Assembly (NCBI GenBank): GCA_024232355.1
Contig: JAAEPW010001162.1
Location: forward strand, 1 to 5,693
DNA from: Chloroflexota bacterium
Lineage (GTDB): Bacteria > Chloroflexota > Anaerolineae > B4-G1
DNA: 5,693 nucleotides
Direction: 5' to 3'
In this document: positions 1 through 5,693 of the stretch, in pieces
How positions within the stretch are numbered: position 1 is the first letter of the stretch
How the letters are laid out: every line of letters starts with the position of its first letter
Made by a program: the position numbers and the translations under genes
The notes under the pieces: generated by a model
The model's input: the letters and a program-made list of their open reading frames with translations, nothing else
Told to the model about the DNA's origin: nothing
Databases searched by the model: none

Positions 1-2
1 AT

Positions 3-803
3 ATGGGACCAGATGGAAACGCCGACTATGACGCGTATGGTCCCCAGGCGGCCTATAACAGCACGAATAACGAGTACCTGGTGGTGTGGTACGGCGACGA
101 CAACACCTCCCCACTGGTGAATGACGAGAACGAGATCTATGGTCAGCGCATCTGGGGCAACCACACCTCGGGTGATGAGGTGGGCGACAACGATTTCCGC
201 ATTAGCGATATGGGCGATGACTCGGAAGCGACCCCGACTGTGAGGGACGACTATGACGCAGGTAGCCCAGGGGTGGCCTATAACAGCACGGACAACGAGT
301 ACCTGGTGGTGTGGTACGGCGACGATGACACACTCCCACTGGTGGATGACGAGACCGAGATCTTTGGTCAGCGCATCAACGCCGCCACCGGGGACCAGGT
401 AGGCAACAATGATTTCCGTATTAGTGACATGGGCGATGACTCGGAACCGACTGCAACTGAAAGGGAAAAGTATAGCGCAGCTAGCCCAAAGGCGGCCTAC
501 AATAGCACCAATAACGAATACCTGGTGGTGTGGACCGGCGACGATGACATCTCCTCGTTGGTGGACGGTGAGTCCGAGGTCTTTGGCCAGCGCATCTATG
601 GCGACCGCGCGGCGGGTGATACATTGGGCCGCAACGATTTCCGCCTTAGCGACATGGGGCCGGATGGAGACACTGGGTATGGAATGCGCTCCCTGGGTGT
701 GGCCTATGCTAGCACAGCCAACGAGTACCTGGCGGTGTGGGCCAGCGACGATGACACCTCCCCACTGGTGGATGGCGAGTTTGAGATATTTGGCCAGCGC
801 TGG
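3..803 (+). repeat. Four tandem ~70-residue repeats, unnamed family
   Basis: Four copies occupy residues 1-69, 70-142, 143-217 and 218-267, so the periods are 69, 73 and 75 residues and the last copy is short. Each has A-Y-N-S-T-x-N-E-Y-L-V-V-W followed by an acidic stretch (GDDDT-x-PLVDDE), then E-I-F-G-Q-R-I, then N-D-F-R-I-S-D-M-G. The first copy begins mid-unit at the window edge, so further copies probably lie upstream. Hydrophobic strands alternate with acidic turns, which would fit beta-rich blades, but that is inference. I know no family name for the unit. DNA conservation is high: the run coding for NEYLVVWYGDD is almost unchanged between copies 1 and 2. Copy 4 is the most divergent (AYASTANEYLAVW). 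Confidence 0.85.
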
Positions 804-3800
804 GAGTTGCCCGCCGAACCAAACCTATCTATCGTCAAGGCAGTGGACCTGCCCATCGCCGGACCTGGTCAAACCATCACGTATACGCTCAACATTGCCA
901 ATCTAGGCACGGTGACGGCCACGAACGTGCTCATCACCGACAGCGTGCCGGTCAGCGTGACGCACAACAGCCTGCAATTCGCCAGCAGCCTCAGCATTAC
1001 GGCTACGGGCAGCATCAGCTACGTCTGGCAGGTGCAAAATCTGGCCCCTGGCCAGAGTGGCAGCATCACCATCACCGGGCAGATTTCTGCCAGCCTGCTC
1101 CAAAATCACGTCTCTTTTACCAACACTGCCCGCATCACCACCACTGCCGCCATCACAGATAGCGACCCCTATAACAACAGCAGCGCGGCTGCGGTGACAG
1201 TTACCCATTTCTCCGAGGCGGTCGATGCCCCCTTGTTGGGCATTCAGGCTGGCTCGGCGGCCTGGGGAGATTATGACAACGATGGCGATCTGGACATCTT
1301 TAGCACCGGCCAAGAGTCTGGCGGTGATCCTTATGTCACCAAGATTTATCGCAACGACGGCTCTGACGTCTTTGTGACTGCCGTTGGTACCATGTCTGGC
1401 ACACAGTTTTACAAGAACGCAGAGCCTTGGGGCGACTATGACAACGATGGAGATCTGGATATTCTAATCGCGGGCAATGGTGACACCAACACTGTCGCCC
1501 GGATCTATCGCAATGACGGCTCTGATACTTTTAGCCCAGCAATCACCGAAACAACTCTGATGGACCTTGAGCGTGGCGCAACGGCCTGGGGAGATTATGA
1601 CAATGATGGCGACCTGGACATTTTTACCACTGGTGAGAATACTAAACTTTATGCCATGATCTACCGCAACGATGGAGCCGATGGTTTTACTGAAGCAGTC
1701 ACCGATCCCTTGGACGGTGTTGCTTATTCTGCGGCGGCCTGGGGAGATTATGACAACGATGGCGATCTGGATCTTTTTCTCACCGGTCATGACGGGGTTG
1801 CGCTTACTGCCGTAATCTACCGCAACGACGGGGCCGATAACTTTACTATGGCGATTACCAGCCCCTTTATCGGTGTCCAACATGGCTCGGCAGCCTGGGG
1901 AGACTATGATAACGACGGCGACCTGGACATCCTGGTCACTGGCTGGAATACTGCTGAGGGCTATACTGCCCTACTCTACCGCAACGATGGAGCCGGCACC
2001 TTTGTCAAGGCCGTCTCGGACCCCCTGGCAGGTGTTCAGGACAGCTCAATAGACTGGGGAGATTATGACAATGACGGCGATCTTGATATCCTCCTCACCG
2101 GCTCGGACAGCACGGTTACTCCCGTCACCAAGATATACCGCAACGACGGGAGTGACACCTTTGTCGAGGTGAACGCCGATCCCTTGGAAAACATCGACAA
2201 AGGCGCAGCGGTATGGGGAGACTATGACAACGATGGCGATTTGGACATCTTTCTCACAGGCCACACCGGCGGGAGTAATGTGGTTGCCAAGATCTATCGC
2301 AACAACACCGGCGTCTACAACACCGTGCCAGACGCGCCTGGCGATTTGAGCGCGCAGGTCAGCGGGACAGAGGTCGAACTCGGTTGGGTCACGCCCCCGG
2401 CTGGCAGCACCACCCCCGGCAAAGGGCTGACCTACAACCTGTACGTCGGCGCCAGCCCCAGCAAAGTGGACATCGTCTCGCCGCACGCCTTTACCACCAC
2501 CAGGCCGCTCACCAACGGTTTGCGCCTGCTGCCCGCTATGGGCTATGCTCAACACGGCATCGCTGCCACCCTGTCCCTCACCGAGGGCCTTTACTCCTGG
2601 AGCGTCCAGGCCATAGATCACACCTTTAGCGGCTCGCCCTTTGCGACAGAGGAGCAGTTTATCATAGACGTACATGTGCCGGACGCACCCGTGCTATCTA
2701 GCCCGACCGACACTGCCCTCATTAGTGACACCACGCCGACCCTCGACTGGAACGCGGCGACCGATAACGGGCCGGCAGGCGTGGTGGGGTACAACGTCCA
2801 GATTAGCACGACAAACGTCTATACCGTCATGGCCCCGATCACACAGTACACTCCGACCACGTTGGCGGACGGAACCTACACCTGGACGGTGCGCGCCTAC
2901 GACGCCGTGGGCAACTATGGACCCTACACCGATACCTGGTCATTCACCGTGGATACCACTCCGCCGAACGCCCCCACGCTAGTCAGCCCGGCAGACAGCA
3001 CTGTCACCAACACCACCGAATTAACCCTCACCTGGGGGGCCGTCGCTGGCGCAGCCGGCTACATGCTCGACTTTGACAGCAGCGTCATTGATGTGGGCAA
3101 TACGACCATCTCTACTACAGGTGTCCTGGTCGATGGAACCTACACCTGGACGGTAGCGTCCTACGACGCGATCAGCAATACCAGCACCTACACCGACACC
3201 TGGTCATTTACCGTGGACACGACACCCCCAGATACTAGCATCACCGCACAGCCGCCCAACCCCGACAACGATACAACGCCCACCTTTGAGTTCACCGGAG
3301 ACGACTTTGGAGGTAGCGGTGTGGCATCCTTCGAGTGCCAGTTGGACGGCGGCAGTTGGGCTACCTGCAACAGTCCGCACATCACCGCCATCCTGACCGA
3401 TAGCCTACATACCTTTGAGGTGCGCGCAATTGACAACCTGGGCTATACGGACACCATTCCTGCCAGCTATACCTGGACCGTGGATACTTCCTTGCTGGAC
3501 GCGCCTGTGCTGATCAGTCCCGAAAATGGCACGTTCACCGCTACGACCTCGCCGACCATCACCTGGGGGACCGTCACTGGTGCGGCGGGCTACTTGGTCG
3601 ATTTCGACGGCACTGTCGTTGACGTGGGCAACGTTACCTTTTCCGCCACTGGCGTGCTGGCCGATGGGACCTACACCTGGACCGTAGTCGCCTACGATGT
3701 GCTCAGTAACACTGGCGCCTATACCGACGTCTGGTCATTCACTGTGGATACCACTCCACCGGATACCACCATCACAGTACAACCATCCAACCCTGACAAC

Positions 3801-4760
3801 AATCCAATCCCCAGCTTTGAGTTCACCGGAGACGATTTGACAGGTAGCGGCGTGGCATCCTTCGAGTGCCAGTTAGACGGCGGTGGTTGGAGCACGTGCA
3901 CCAGTCCACATACCACCGCCAGCCTGAACGATGGCCCACACACCTTTGAGGTACGCGCGATAGACAACCTGGGCCACACAGATGTCTCCCCCGCCAGCTA
4001 TACCTGGACCGTAGATGCTACCGCACCATCCATCACAAACGTCAACCCGACCAACGGAGCAGCCGACGTTCCACGCAACGCTCTCGTCACAGTGGATTTT
4101 GACGAGTCTATGGACACCATCACTGTCAGTTACTCTATCAATCCCGCTATCACCCTGACGCCCACCTGGAACATCGACGAGAACCACCTGACTCTGACTC
4201 ACGACGAGCTTGCCGCCAACACCAGCTACTCTGTCACCATTGACGCTGGGAGCGACTCGGCTGGCAATCCGTTGAGCAATGCACCCTATATCTGGGTCTT
4301 TAGTACCGGAGACGTATCCTTGCCCGAAGCAGACCTGGCGCTGGGTAAGGCGCGCGTCGGCGCGGGAGATGTGACTGCCGGAGAGCGTATCACCTATACC
4401 CTGACCGTCACCAACGCCGGGCCGACCACACCCGTCACGGTCACCATCGTGGACTCGTTTGCCCCCACAGACACCCTAGCTGGCGTCAGCGGAGAGGGCT
4501 GCGTCTGGCCCGGCGCAGAGGTTGTCACCTGCACTGTGACCAACGTCACCACCGTCACCCCACACGTCCTGACACTCGTCGTGACTACCAGCAACACCTA
4601 CAGCGGCACCTTGAGCAACAGCGCCATCGTCGCACCGGTTGGTCAAGTGATAGACCTGAACTCGGGCAACGACGATGCCGGGCCAGTGCTCGTCACCGTC
4701 ATCAGTACCAGCACCGGAGATCAGTACATCTATCTACCGCTGGTGCTTCGGAACGACTAA
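3..4760 (+). CDS. Giant secreted/surface multidomain protein: DUF11, VCBS propeller and Ig-like modules (5'-partial)
   Basis: This is the C-terminal 1585 residues of a probable extracellular structural, adhesive or binding protein; no catalytic domain is visible. Domains in order (residues of the visible part): four ~69-75 aa repeats with AYNSTNNEYLVVW, E-I/V-F/Y-GQR and NDFRISDMG blocks (1-267); DUF11 (272-400, NLSIVKA then ITYTLNIANLGTVTATNV); seven VCBS/FG-GAP repeats with WGDYDNDGDLDI (403-770); fibronectin-III-like (776-889, ending in YSWSVQAIDHTFSGSPF); Ig-like (893-985); a duplicated pair of Ig-like domains (987-1163 and 1164-1340); Big_5-like (1341-1436, NVNPTNGAADVPRNALVTVDFDE); DUF11 (1443-1565); tail YIYLPLVLRND. 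The ATG at position 3 is not the true start: it lies inside a repeat unit, since MGPDG also occurs in the SDMGPDG of copy 4, so the gene enters from the left and its signal peptide is off-window. No LPXTG, transmembrane helix or PEP-CTERM is seen at the end. The frame is open throughout, with no frameshift. A terminator follows. The coding call is near certain; the surface role is inferred. Confidence 0.95.
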   Translation: MGPDGNADYDAYGPQAAYNSTNNEYLVVWYGDDNTSPLVNDENEIYGQRIWGNHTSGDEVGDNDFRISDMGDDSEATPTVRDDYDAGSPGVAYNSTDNEYLVVWYGDDDTLPLVDDETEIFGQRINAATGDQVGNNDFRISDMGDDSEPTATEREKYSAASPKAAYNSTNNEYLVVWTGDDDISSLVDGESEVFGQRIYGDRAAGDTLGRNDFRLSDMGPDGDTGYGMRSLGVAYASTANEYLAVWASDDDTSPLVDGEFEIFGQRWELPAEPNLSIVKAVDLPIAGPGQTITYTLNIANLGTVTATNVLITDSVPVSVTHNSLQFASSLSITATGSISYVWQVQNLAPGQSGSITITGQISASLLQNHVSFTNTARITTTAAITDSDPYNNSSAAAVTVTHFSEAVDAPLLGIQAGSAAWGDYDNDGDLDIFSTGQESGGDPYVTKIYRNDGSDVFVTAVGTMSGTQFYKNAEPWGDYDNDGDLDILIAGNGDTNTVARIYRNDGSDTFSPAITETTLMDLERGATAWGDYDNDGDLDIFTTGENTKLYAMIYRNDGADGFTEAVTDPLDGVAYSAAAWGDYDNDGDLDLFLTGHDGVALTAVIYRNDGADNFTMAITSPFIGVQHGSAAWGDYDNDGDLDILVTGWNTAEGYTALLYRNDGAGTFVKAVSDPLAGVQDSSIDWGDYDNDGDLDILLTGSDSTVTPVTKIYRNDGSDTFVEVNADPLENIDKGAAVWGDYDNDGDLDIFLTGHTGGSNVVAKIYRNNTGVYNTVPDAPGDLSAQVSGTEVELGWVTPPAGSTTPGKGLTYNLYVGASPSKVDIVSPHAFTTTRPLTNGLRLLPAMGYAQHGIAATLSLTEGLYSWSVQAIDHTFSGSPFATEEQFIIDVHVPDAPVLSSPTDTALISDTTPTLDWNAATDNGPAGVVGYNVQISTTNVYTVMAPITQYTPTTLADGTYTWTVRAYDAVGNYGPYTDTWSFTVDTTPPNAPTLVSPADSTVTNTTELTLTWGAVAGAAGYMLDFDSSVIDVGNTTISTTGVLVDGTYTWTVASYDAISNTSTYTDTWSFTVDTTPPDTSITAQPPNPDNDTTPTFEFTGDDFGGSGVASFECQLDGGSWATCNSPHITAILTDSLHTFEVRAIDNLGYTDTIPASYTWTVDTSLLDAPVLISPENGTFTATTSPTITWGTVTGAAGYLVDFDGTVVDVGNVTFSATGVLADGTYTWTVVAYDVLSNTGAYTDVWSFTVDTTPPDTTITVQPSNPDNNPIPSFEFTGDDLTGSGVASFECQLDGGGWSTCTSPHTTASLNDGPHTFEVRAIDNLGHTDVSPASYTWTVDATAPSITNVNPTNGAADVPRNALVTVDFDESMDTITVSYSINPAITLTPTWNIDENHLTLTHDELAANTSYSVTIDAGSDSAGNPLSNAPYIWVFSTGDVSLPEADLALGKARVGAGDVTAGERITYTLTVTNAGPTTPVTVTIVDSFAPTDTLAGVSGEGCVWPGAEVVTCTVTNVTTVTPHVLTLVVTTSNTYSGTLSNSAIVAPVGQVIDLNSGNDDAGPVLVTVISTSTGDQYIYLPLVLRND
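816..1202 (+). other. DUF11 domain 1 (within the giant CDS)
   Basis: Residues 272-400 match the DUF11 (conserved repeat domain) pattern. It opens with NLSIVKAVDLPIAGPGQ, continues with ITYTLNIANLGTVTATNVLI and a following T-D-S-V-P, and ends with the SDPYNNSSAAAVTV block that typically closes the domain. DUF11 domains are beta-sandwich modules common in bacterial surface proteins, where they act as spacers or stalk units. Here the domain links the N-terminal repeats to the propeller. Confidence 0.85.
1209..2312 (+). repeat. Seven VCBS/FG-GAP repeats, probable calcium-binding beta-propeller
   Basis: Seven units of 51-55 residues are marked by WGDYDNDGDLDI or a near copy, with the W at residues 421, 476, 529, 580, 632, 685 and 738. 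Each unit also carries an I-Y-R-N-D-G strand, degenerating to IYRNNTG in the last. The D-x-D-x-D-G-D-x-D loop (in unit 1 D423, D425, D427, D429, D431) is the integrin-alpha/VCBS calcium-binding loop of this family. Seven units equals the blade number of integrin-type propellers, so this is probably one closed domain rather than an open string. The flanking sequence changes sharply at both ends (DUF11 before, FN3-like after), which supports seven as the full count. The loop DNA is nearly identical between units. Confidence 0.9.
2328..2957 (+). other. FN3-like domain followed by a first Ig-like domain
   Basis: Residues 776-889 begin PDAPGDLSAQVSGTEVELGW and continue through YNLYVGASPSKVDIVSPHAF and RLLPAMGYAQH to LYSWSVQAIDHTFSGSPF. 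This is the fibronectin-III-like module that commonly follows VCBS propellers in secreted bacterial proteins. Residues 893-985 (DAPVLSSPTDTALISDTTPT, then YTWTVRAYDAVGNYGPYTDT, then WSFTVDTTPP) form an Ig/FN3-like beta-sandwich related to the downstream duplicated pair but outside that duplication. Family names are from recognition only. Confidence 0.75.
2961..4022 (+). repeat. 531-bp tandem duplication encoding two pairs of Ig-like domains
   Basis: Residues 987-1163 and 1164-1340 align without a gap at exactly 177 residues: GAAGY at 1016 and 1193, WSFTVD at 1067 and 1244, ECQLDGG at 1111 and 1288. Each unit is an Ig-like domain (DAPVLISPENG type) followed by a second Ig-like domain with a Cys pair (FECQLDGGSWATCNSPH) and a closing SYTWTVD. 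At the DNA level a 23-base run starting at 3321 recurs unchanged at 3852, 531 bases on. Other stretches have diverged at both synonymous and replacement sites, so the duplication is not brand new. Confidence 0.9.
4023..4697 (+). other. Big_5-like Ig domain and DUF11 domain 2
   Basis: Residues 1341-1436 (PSITNVNPTNGAADVPRNA, VTVDFDESMDTITV, then LAANTSYSVTIDAGSDSAGN and WVFSTG) fit the Big_5 / SbsA Ig-like family found in S-layer and envelope proteins. Residues 1443-1565 (ADLALGKARVGAGDVTAGE, ITYTLTVTNAGPTTPVTVTI, then DLNSGNDDAG) form a second DUF11 domain. Within it C1500 and C1510 are a likely disulfide pair in the GCVWPGAEVVTCTV motif, a common DUF11 feature. Confidence 0.8.
4725..4757 (+). 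other. C-terminal tail YIYLPLVLRND, candidate export or anchoring signal
   Basis: The last 11 codons encode YIYLPLVLRND, a short hydrophobic patch ending in a basic residue directly after the DUF11 domain and a TSTGDQ linker. From general familiarity, exported Chloroflexota proteins often end in a YLPLV- or YLPLVLR-like tail. No function for it is established that I know of. It is too short for a transmembrane helix and is not an LPXTG, PEP-CTERM or type IX secretion tail. A sorting or folding role is inference. Confidence 0.5.
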
Positions 4761-4797
4761 CGACCGTCACACTAACCAGAGTTGCCGGGTAGATACC

Positions 4798-4835
4798 AAA
4801 GTCCCCTGGTCCACTTGAGGCCAGGGGACTTTTTT
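4798..4835 (+). terminator. Intrinsic terminator after the giant CDS
   Basis: A perfect 12-bp stem AAAGTCCCCTGG (4798-4809) pairs with CCAGGGGACTTT (4821-4832) around an 11-base loop. The T run at 4830-4835 overlaps the end of the stem. It lies 37 bases after the TAA. The stem is GC-rich and the T tract follows directly, so it is a strong rho-independent terminator for plus-strand transcription. On the other strand only three T residues follow the stem, so it would be weak in reverse. Confidence 0.9.
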
Positions 4836-4999
4836 CTGTTTCCCACACTTGGTCATTGCTACTAGAGCGTGGACAATAACTCTGCAATAACCACGTCCAG
4901 TCCCAGCGCCAAATTGCACATTCTCTCTCCCAGGCCTGATTGACTGACAGATTTAACATTCGAGTCAAGTGCAGCCTGTTAACAATGACAATATGCTGC
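4836..4999. other. Intergenic spacer, no gene recognised
   Basis: This is AT-richer than the preceding gene. It contains a short direct repeat CAATAAC (4874-4880 and 4885-4891) flanked by weak 5-base inverted repeats (CGTGG at 4868, CCACG at 4891). I see no convincing -35/-10 pair. The left end of the downstream insertion element should lie here, but its terminal inverted repeat cannot be fixed because the matching right end is gone. Confidence 0.4.
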
Positions 5000-5025
5000 A
5001 TGATTTCCTTCAGAATTGAAATCAT
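5000..5025 (+). promoter_or_regulatory. Hairpin just upstream of the transposase ribosome binding site
   Basis: ATGATTTC (5000-5007) and GAAATCAT (5018-5025) form a perfect 8-bp inverted repeat with a 10-base loop that itself contains TTC-A-GAA. It ends two bases before GGAGG. Some insertion sequences use a leader hairpin to block translation of transposase from read-through transcripts. Here the Shine-Dalgarno bases are outside the stem, so direct occlusion is not shown. The stem is AT-rich and only moderately stable. Confidence 0.35.
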
Positions 5026-5027
5026 CT

Positions 5028-5035
5028 GGAGGAAA
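5028..5035 (+). promoter_or_regulatory. Ribosome binding site of the transposase fragment
   Basis: GGAGGAAA at 5028-5035 is a near-consensus Shine-Dalgarno with nine bases between GGAGG and the ATG at 5042. It decides the start: the in-frame upstream ATG at 4940 has no such site, and the 34 residues it would add do not resemble a transposase. Confidence 0.8.
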
Positions 5036-5041
5036 GCTAAA

Positions 5042-5470
5042 ATGAGCGACAGTCGGCAAGTGTATCGTACCTTGACAACTAGTTTTTGTACACATATTGC
5101 ACGCTCTATCTTTGGCGATGTTCGTCGCTTGATGGTCTTGGCCTGGGCTGTCATTGGGCTATACTTGACCAAAACTGCCAACTTTAATCACTGGGGCGAG
5201 GTCGTCATCGACAATGCCCAATATGCAAGTAGCCGTCAACGCCGTTTTCAGCGTTGGTTGAAGAACAAACGTGTCAGGCCGATCAAGTTTTATGCCCCCT
5301 TGCTCTTAGCCGCACTGGACACCTGGGATCTAGATGAGATTATGTACCTGGCCATAGACACATCTGACTTGCACAATGGGTACATTCTCATCCGTTTGTC
5401 CCTCATCTATCGCGGACGGGCTAAGGCTCATATCGATATTGGGGCTAGAGCCACCAGATGTTGCCCATGA
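5042..5470 (+). pseudogene. IS4-like DDE transposase, N-terminal fragment fused out of frame
   Basis: The 142-residue product begins MSDSRQVYRTLTTSF and resembles the N-terminal third of IS4-superfamily DDE transposases of the type common in Chloroflexota and Cyanobacteria. Recognisable blocks are DVRRLMVLAWAVIGLYLTKT (26-45), HWGEVVIDNAQYASSRQRRF (50-69), RWLKNKRV (71-78), YAPLLLAALDTWD (84-96), MYLAIDTSDL with the first catalytic Asp (D106), and IRLSLIYRGRA (117-127). Full-length relatives run to roughly 350-400 residues and continue PLAWRVLEH after RGRA. Here similarity stops at A127 (about nt 5422), and the last 15 residues are out-of-frame sequence over a DUF1670-like remnant, ending at TGA 5468-5470. 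The second Asp and the Glu of the DDE triad are absent, so it cannot catalyse transposition. The start and Shine-Dalgarno are intact, so a truncated protein could still be made. Family assignment is by recognition, not by search. Confidence 0.8.
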
Positions 5471-5558
5471 GACATATCATAGCCTGAAAGCAGTAGAACG
5501 CTACTTGTAGGACTATGAACGGGTGAAATTGCTGCTGAAACGAGGCATAGGGGTGGGG
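5421..5558 (+). pseudogene. DUF1670-like protein, C-terminal fragment with internal amber stop
   Basis: The frame beginning CTA at 5421, shifted by one base from the transposase frame, reads LRLISI then GLEPPDVAHETYHSLKAV, ERYL, a TAG stop at 5508-5510, then DYERVKLLLKRGIGVG up to TGA TGA at 5559-5564. This closely resembles the helix-turn-helix-like C-terminal stretch of DUF1670 proteins, whose pattern is roughly 'YLxGLxxxEIAxxTxHSxEAVxRYLxDYERVxxLLxRG'. Similarity runs through the stop, so TAG probably replaced a codon for Arg, Lys or Glu. Only about 46 codons remain; relatives are several times longer, so the 5' part was lost at the junction with the transposase and the 3' end is also decayed. 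DUF1670 function is unknown to me beyond its association with mobile or accessory DNA. The match is from memory and should be tested by profile search. Confidence 0.6.
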
Positions 5559-5564
5559 TGATGA

Positions 5565-5693
5565 AAATCAGGTTAGTTTAGACAATTTTCGACTACAAGA
5601 TTGGTGCCATTTTTGTTCCATCGTTTCGATAGGCTTAGTGAAAGTTTCTGTCCAAAGTAAAGTAGCGAATGTGAGATATCCTGCTATAGTGCC
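5565..5693. other. AT-rich right end, nothing recognised
   Basis: The plus strand has frequent stops and no credible start. On the minus strand one frame stays open from the window edge to a TGA at 5570-5568 (41 codons, ending WHQSCSRKLSKLT), but it resembles nothing I know and is short enough to be chance. A small ATCG-TTT-CGAT palindrome lies at 5620-5630. The right end of the insertion element or the upstream region of a next gene may fall here. Confidence 0.4.

Noticed and set aside
3..2312. CRISPR-like or other non-coding direct repeats
   Set aside because: The regular DNA repeats keep reading frame and encode protein repeats with variable lengths divisible by three, so protein-domain duplication explains them.
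409..4597. Several other open frames of 60-210 codons on both strands inside the giant gene (for example minus 2046-2675, plus 409-906)
   Set aside because: They are shadows of a GC-rich repetitive gene. The minus-strand ones recur at each VCBS or Ig repeat (IAIVVIISPGR is the antisense of the DYDNDGDLDI loop), as expected for antisense artefacts.
4940..4968. TTGACT at 4940-4945 as a -35 promoter box for the transposase
   Set aside because: No acceptable -10 box lies 16-18 bases downstream; the sequence there is AGTCAA-like.
4865..4980. Minus-strand frame reading ...GLGERMCNLALGLDVVIAELLSTL then stop (TAG at about 4866-4864)
   Set aside because: The residue composition looks protein-like, but the frame is under 40 codons after an upstream stop, the ATG has only a weak purine-rich leader, and I recognise no family. 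It could be a remnant, but I cannot support it.
4940..5041. Extending the transposase start upstream to the ATG at 4940
   Set aside because: The extra 34 residues do not resemble transposase N-termini and no Shine-Dalgarno precedes 4940, while the ATG at 5042 has GGAGG at good spacing.
4702..5181. A 159-codon minus-strand open frame covering the gap between the two genes
   Set aside because: It runs antisense through the end of the giant gene, the terminator and the start of the transposase fragment. Its product looks like low-quality mixed sequence, and it has no ribosome binding site or family resemblance.

Overview
The window looks like a piece of a Chloroflexota-type genome (Anaerolineae, Caldilineae or a relative). 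This is an inference from three things: a giant secreted mosaic protein built of DUF11, VCBS and Ig-like modules; its C-terminal tail YIYLPLVLRND, a 'YLPLV' ending I associate with exported proteins of that phylum; and the kinds of transposase and DUF1670 fragments beside it. No rRNA, tRNA or housekeeping gene is present to confirm it.

About 83% of the window (3-4760) is one reading frame on the plus strand. It is the C-terminal 1585 residues of a larger surface or secreted protein whose beginning lies off the left edge. In order it carries: four copies of a roughly 69-75 residue unit with no family name I know; a DUF11 domain; seven VCBS/FG-GAP blades with calcium-binding loops, probably a complete seven-bladed beta-propeller; a fibronectin-III-like domain; one Ig-like domain; a perfectly in-register 177-residue tandem duplication, each half being two Ig-like domains; a Big_5-like domain; a second DUF11 domain; and the short tail. 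It has no visible enzymatic domain, so adhesion, binding or a cell-envelope role is the likeliest job. A strong intrinsic terminator follows about 40 bases after the stop.

The right end (about 4836-5693) is visibly more AT-rich and holds decayed mobile or accessory DNA. A good ribosome binding site, preceded by a small hairpin, leads into the first ~127 codons of an IS4-like DDE transposase. The transposase similarity stops abruptly at about 5420. From there, in another frame, the DNA encodes what looks like the C-terminal part of a DUF1670 protein, interrupted by an amber stop. The fused reading frame ends at 5470. So two broken genes are joined end to end, most simply by a deletion or recombination. 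The last ~135 bases hold nothing I can name.

The large surface-protein gene and the mobile remnant are separated by the terminator and do not look functionally linked. I do not see a convincing new multi-gene system here. The points most worth a second look are the unnamed N-terminal repeat, the C-terminal tail and the transposase/DUF1670 junction.
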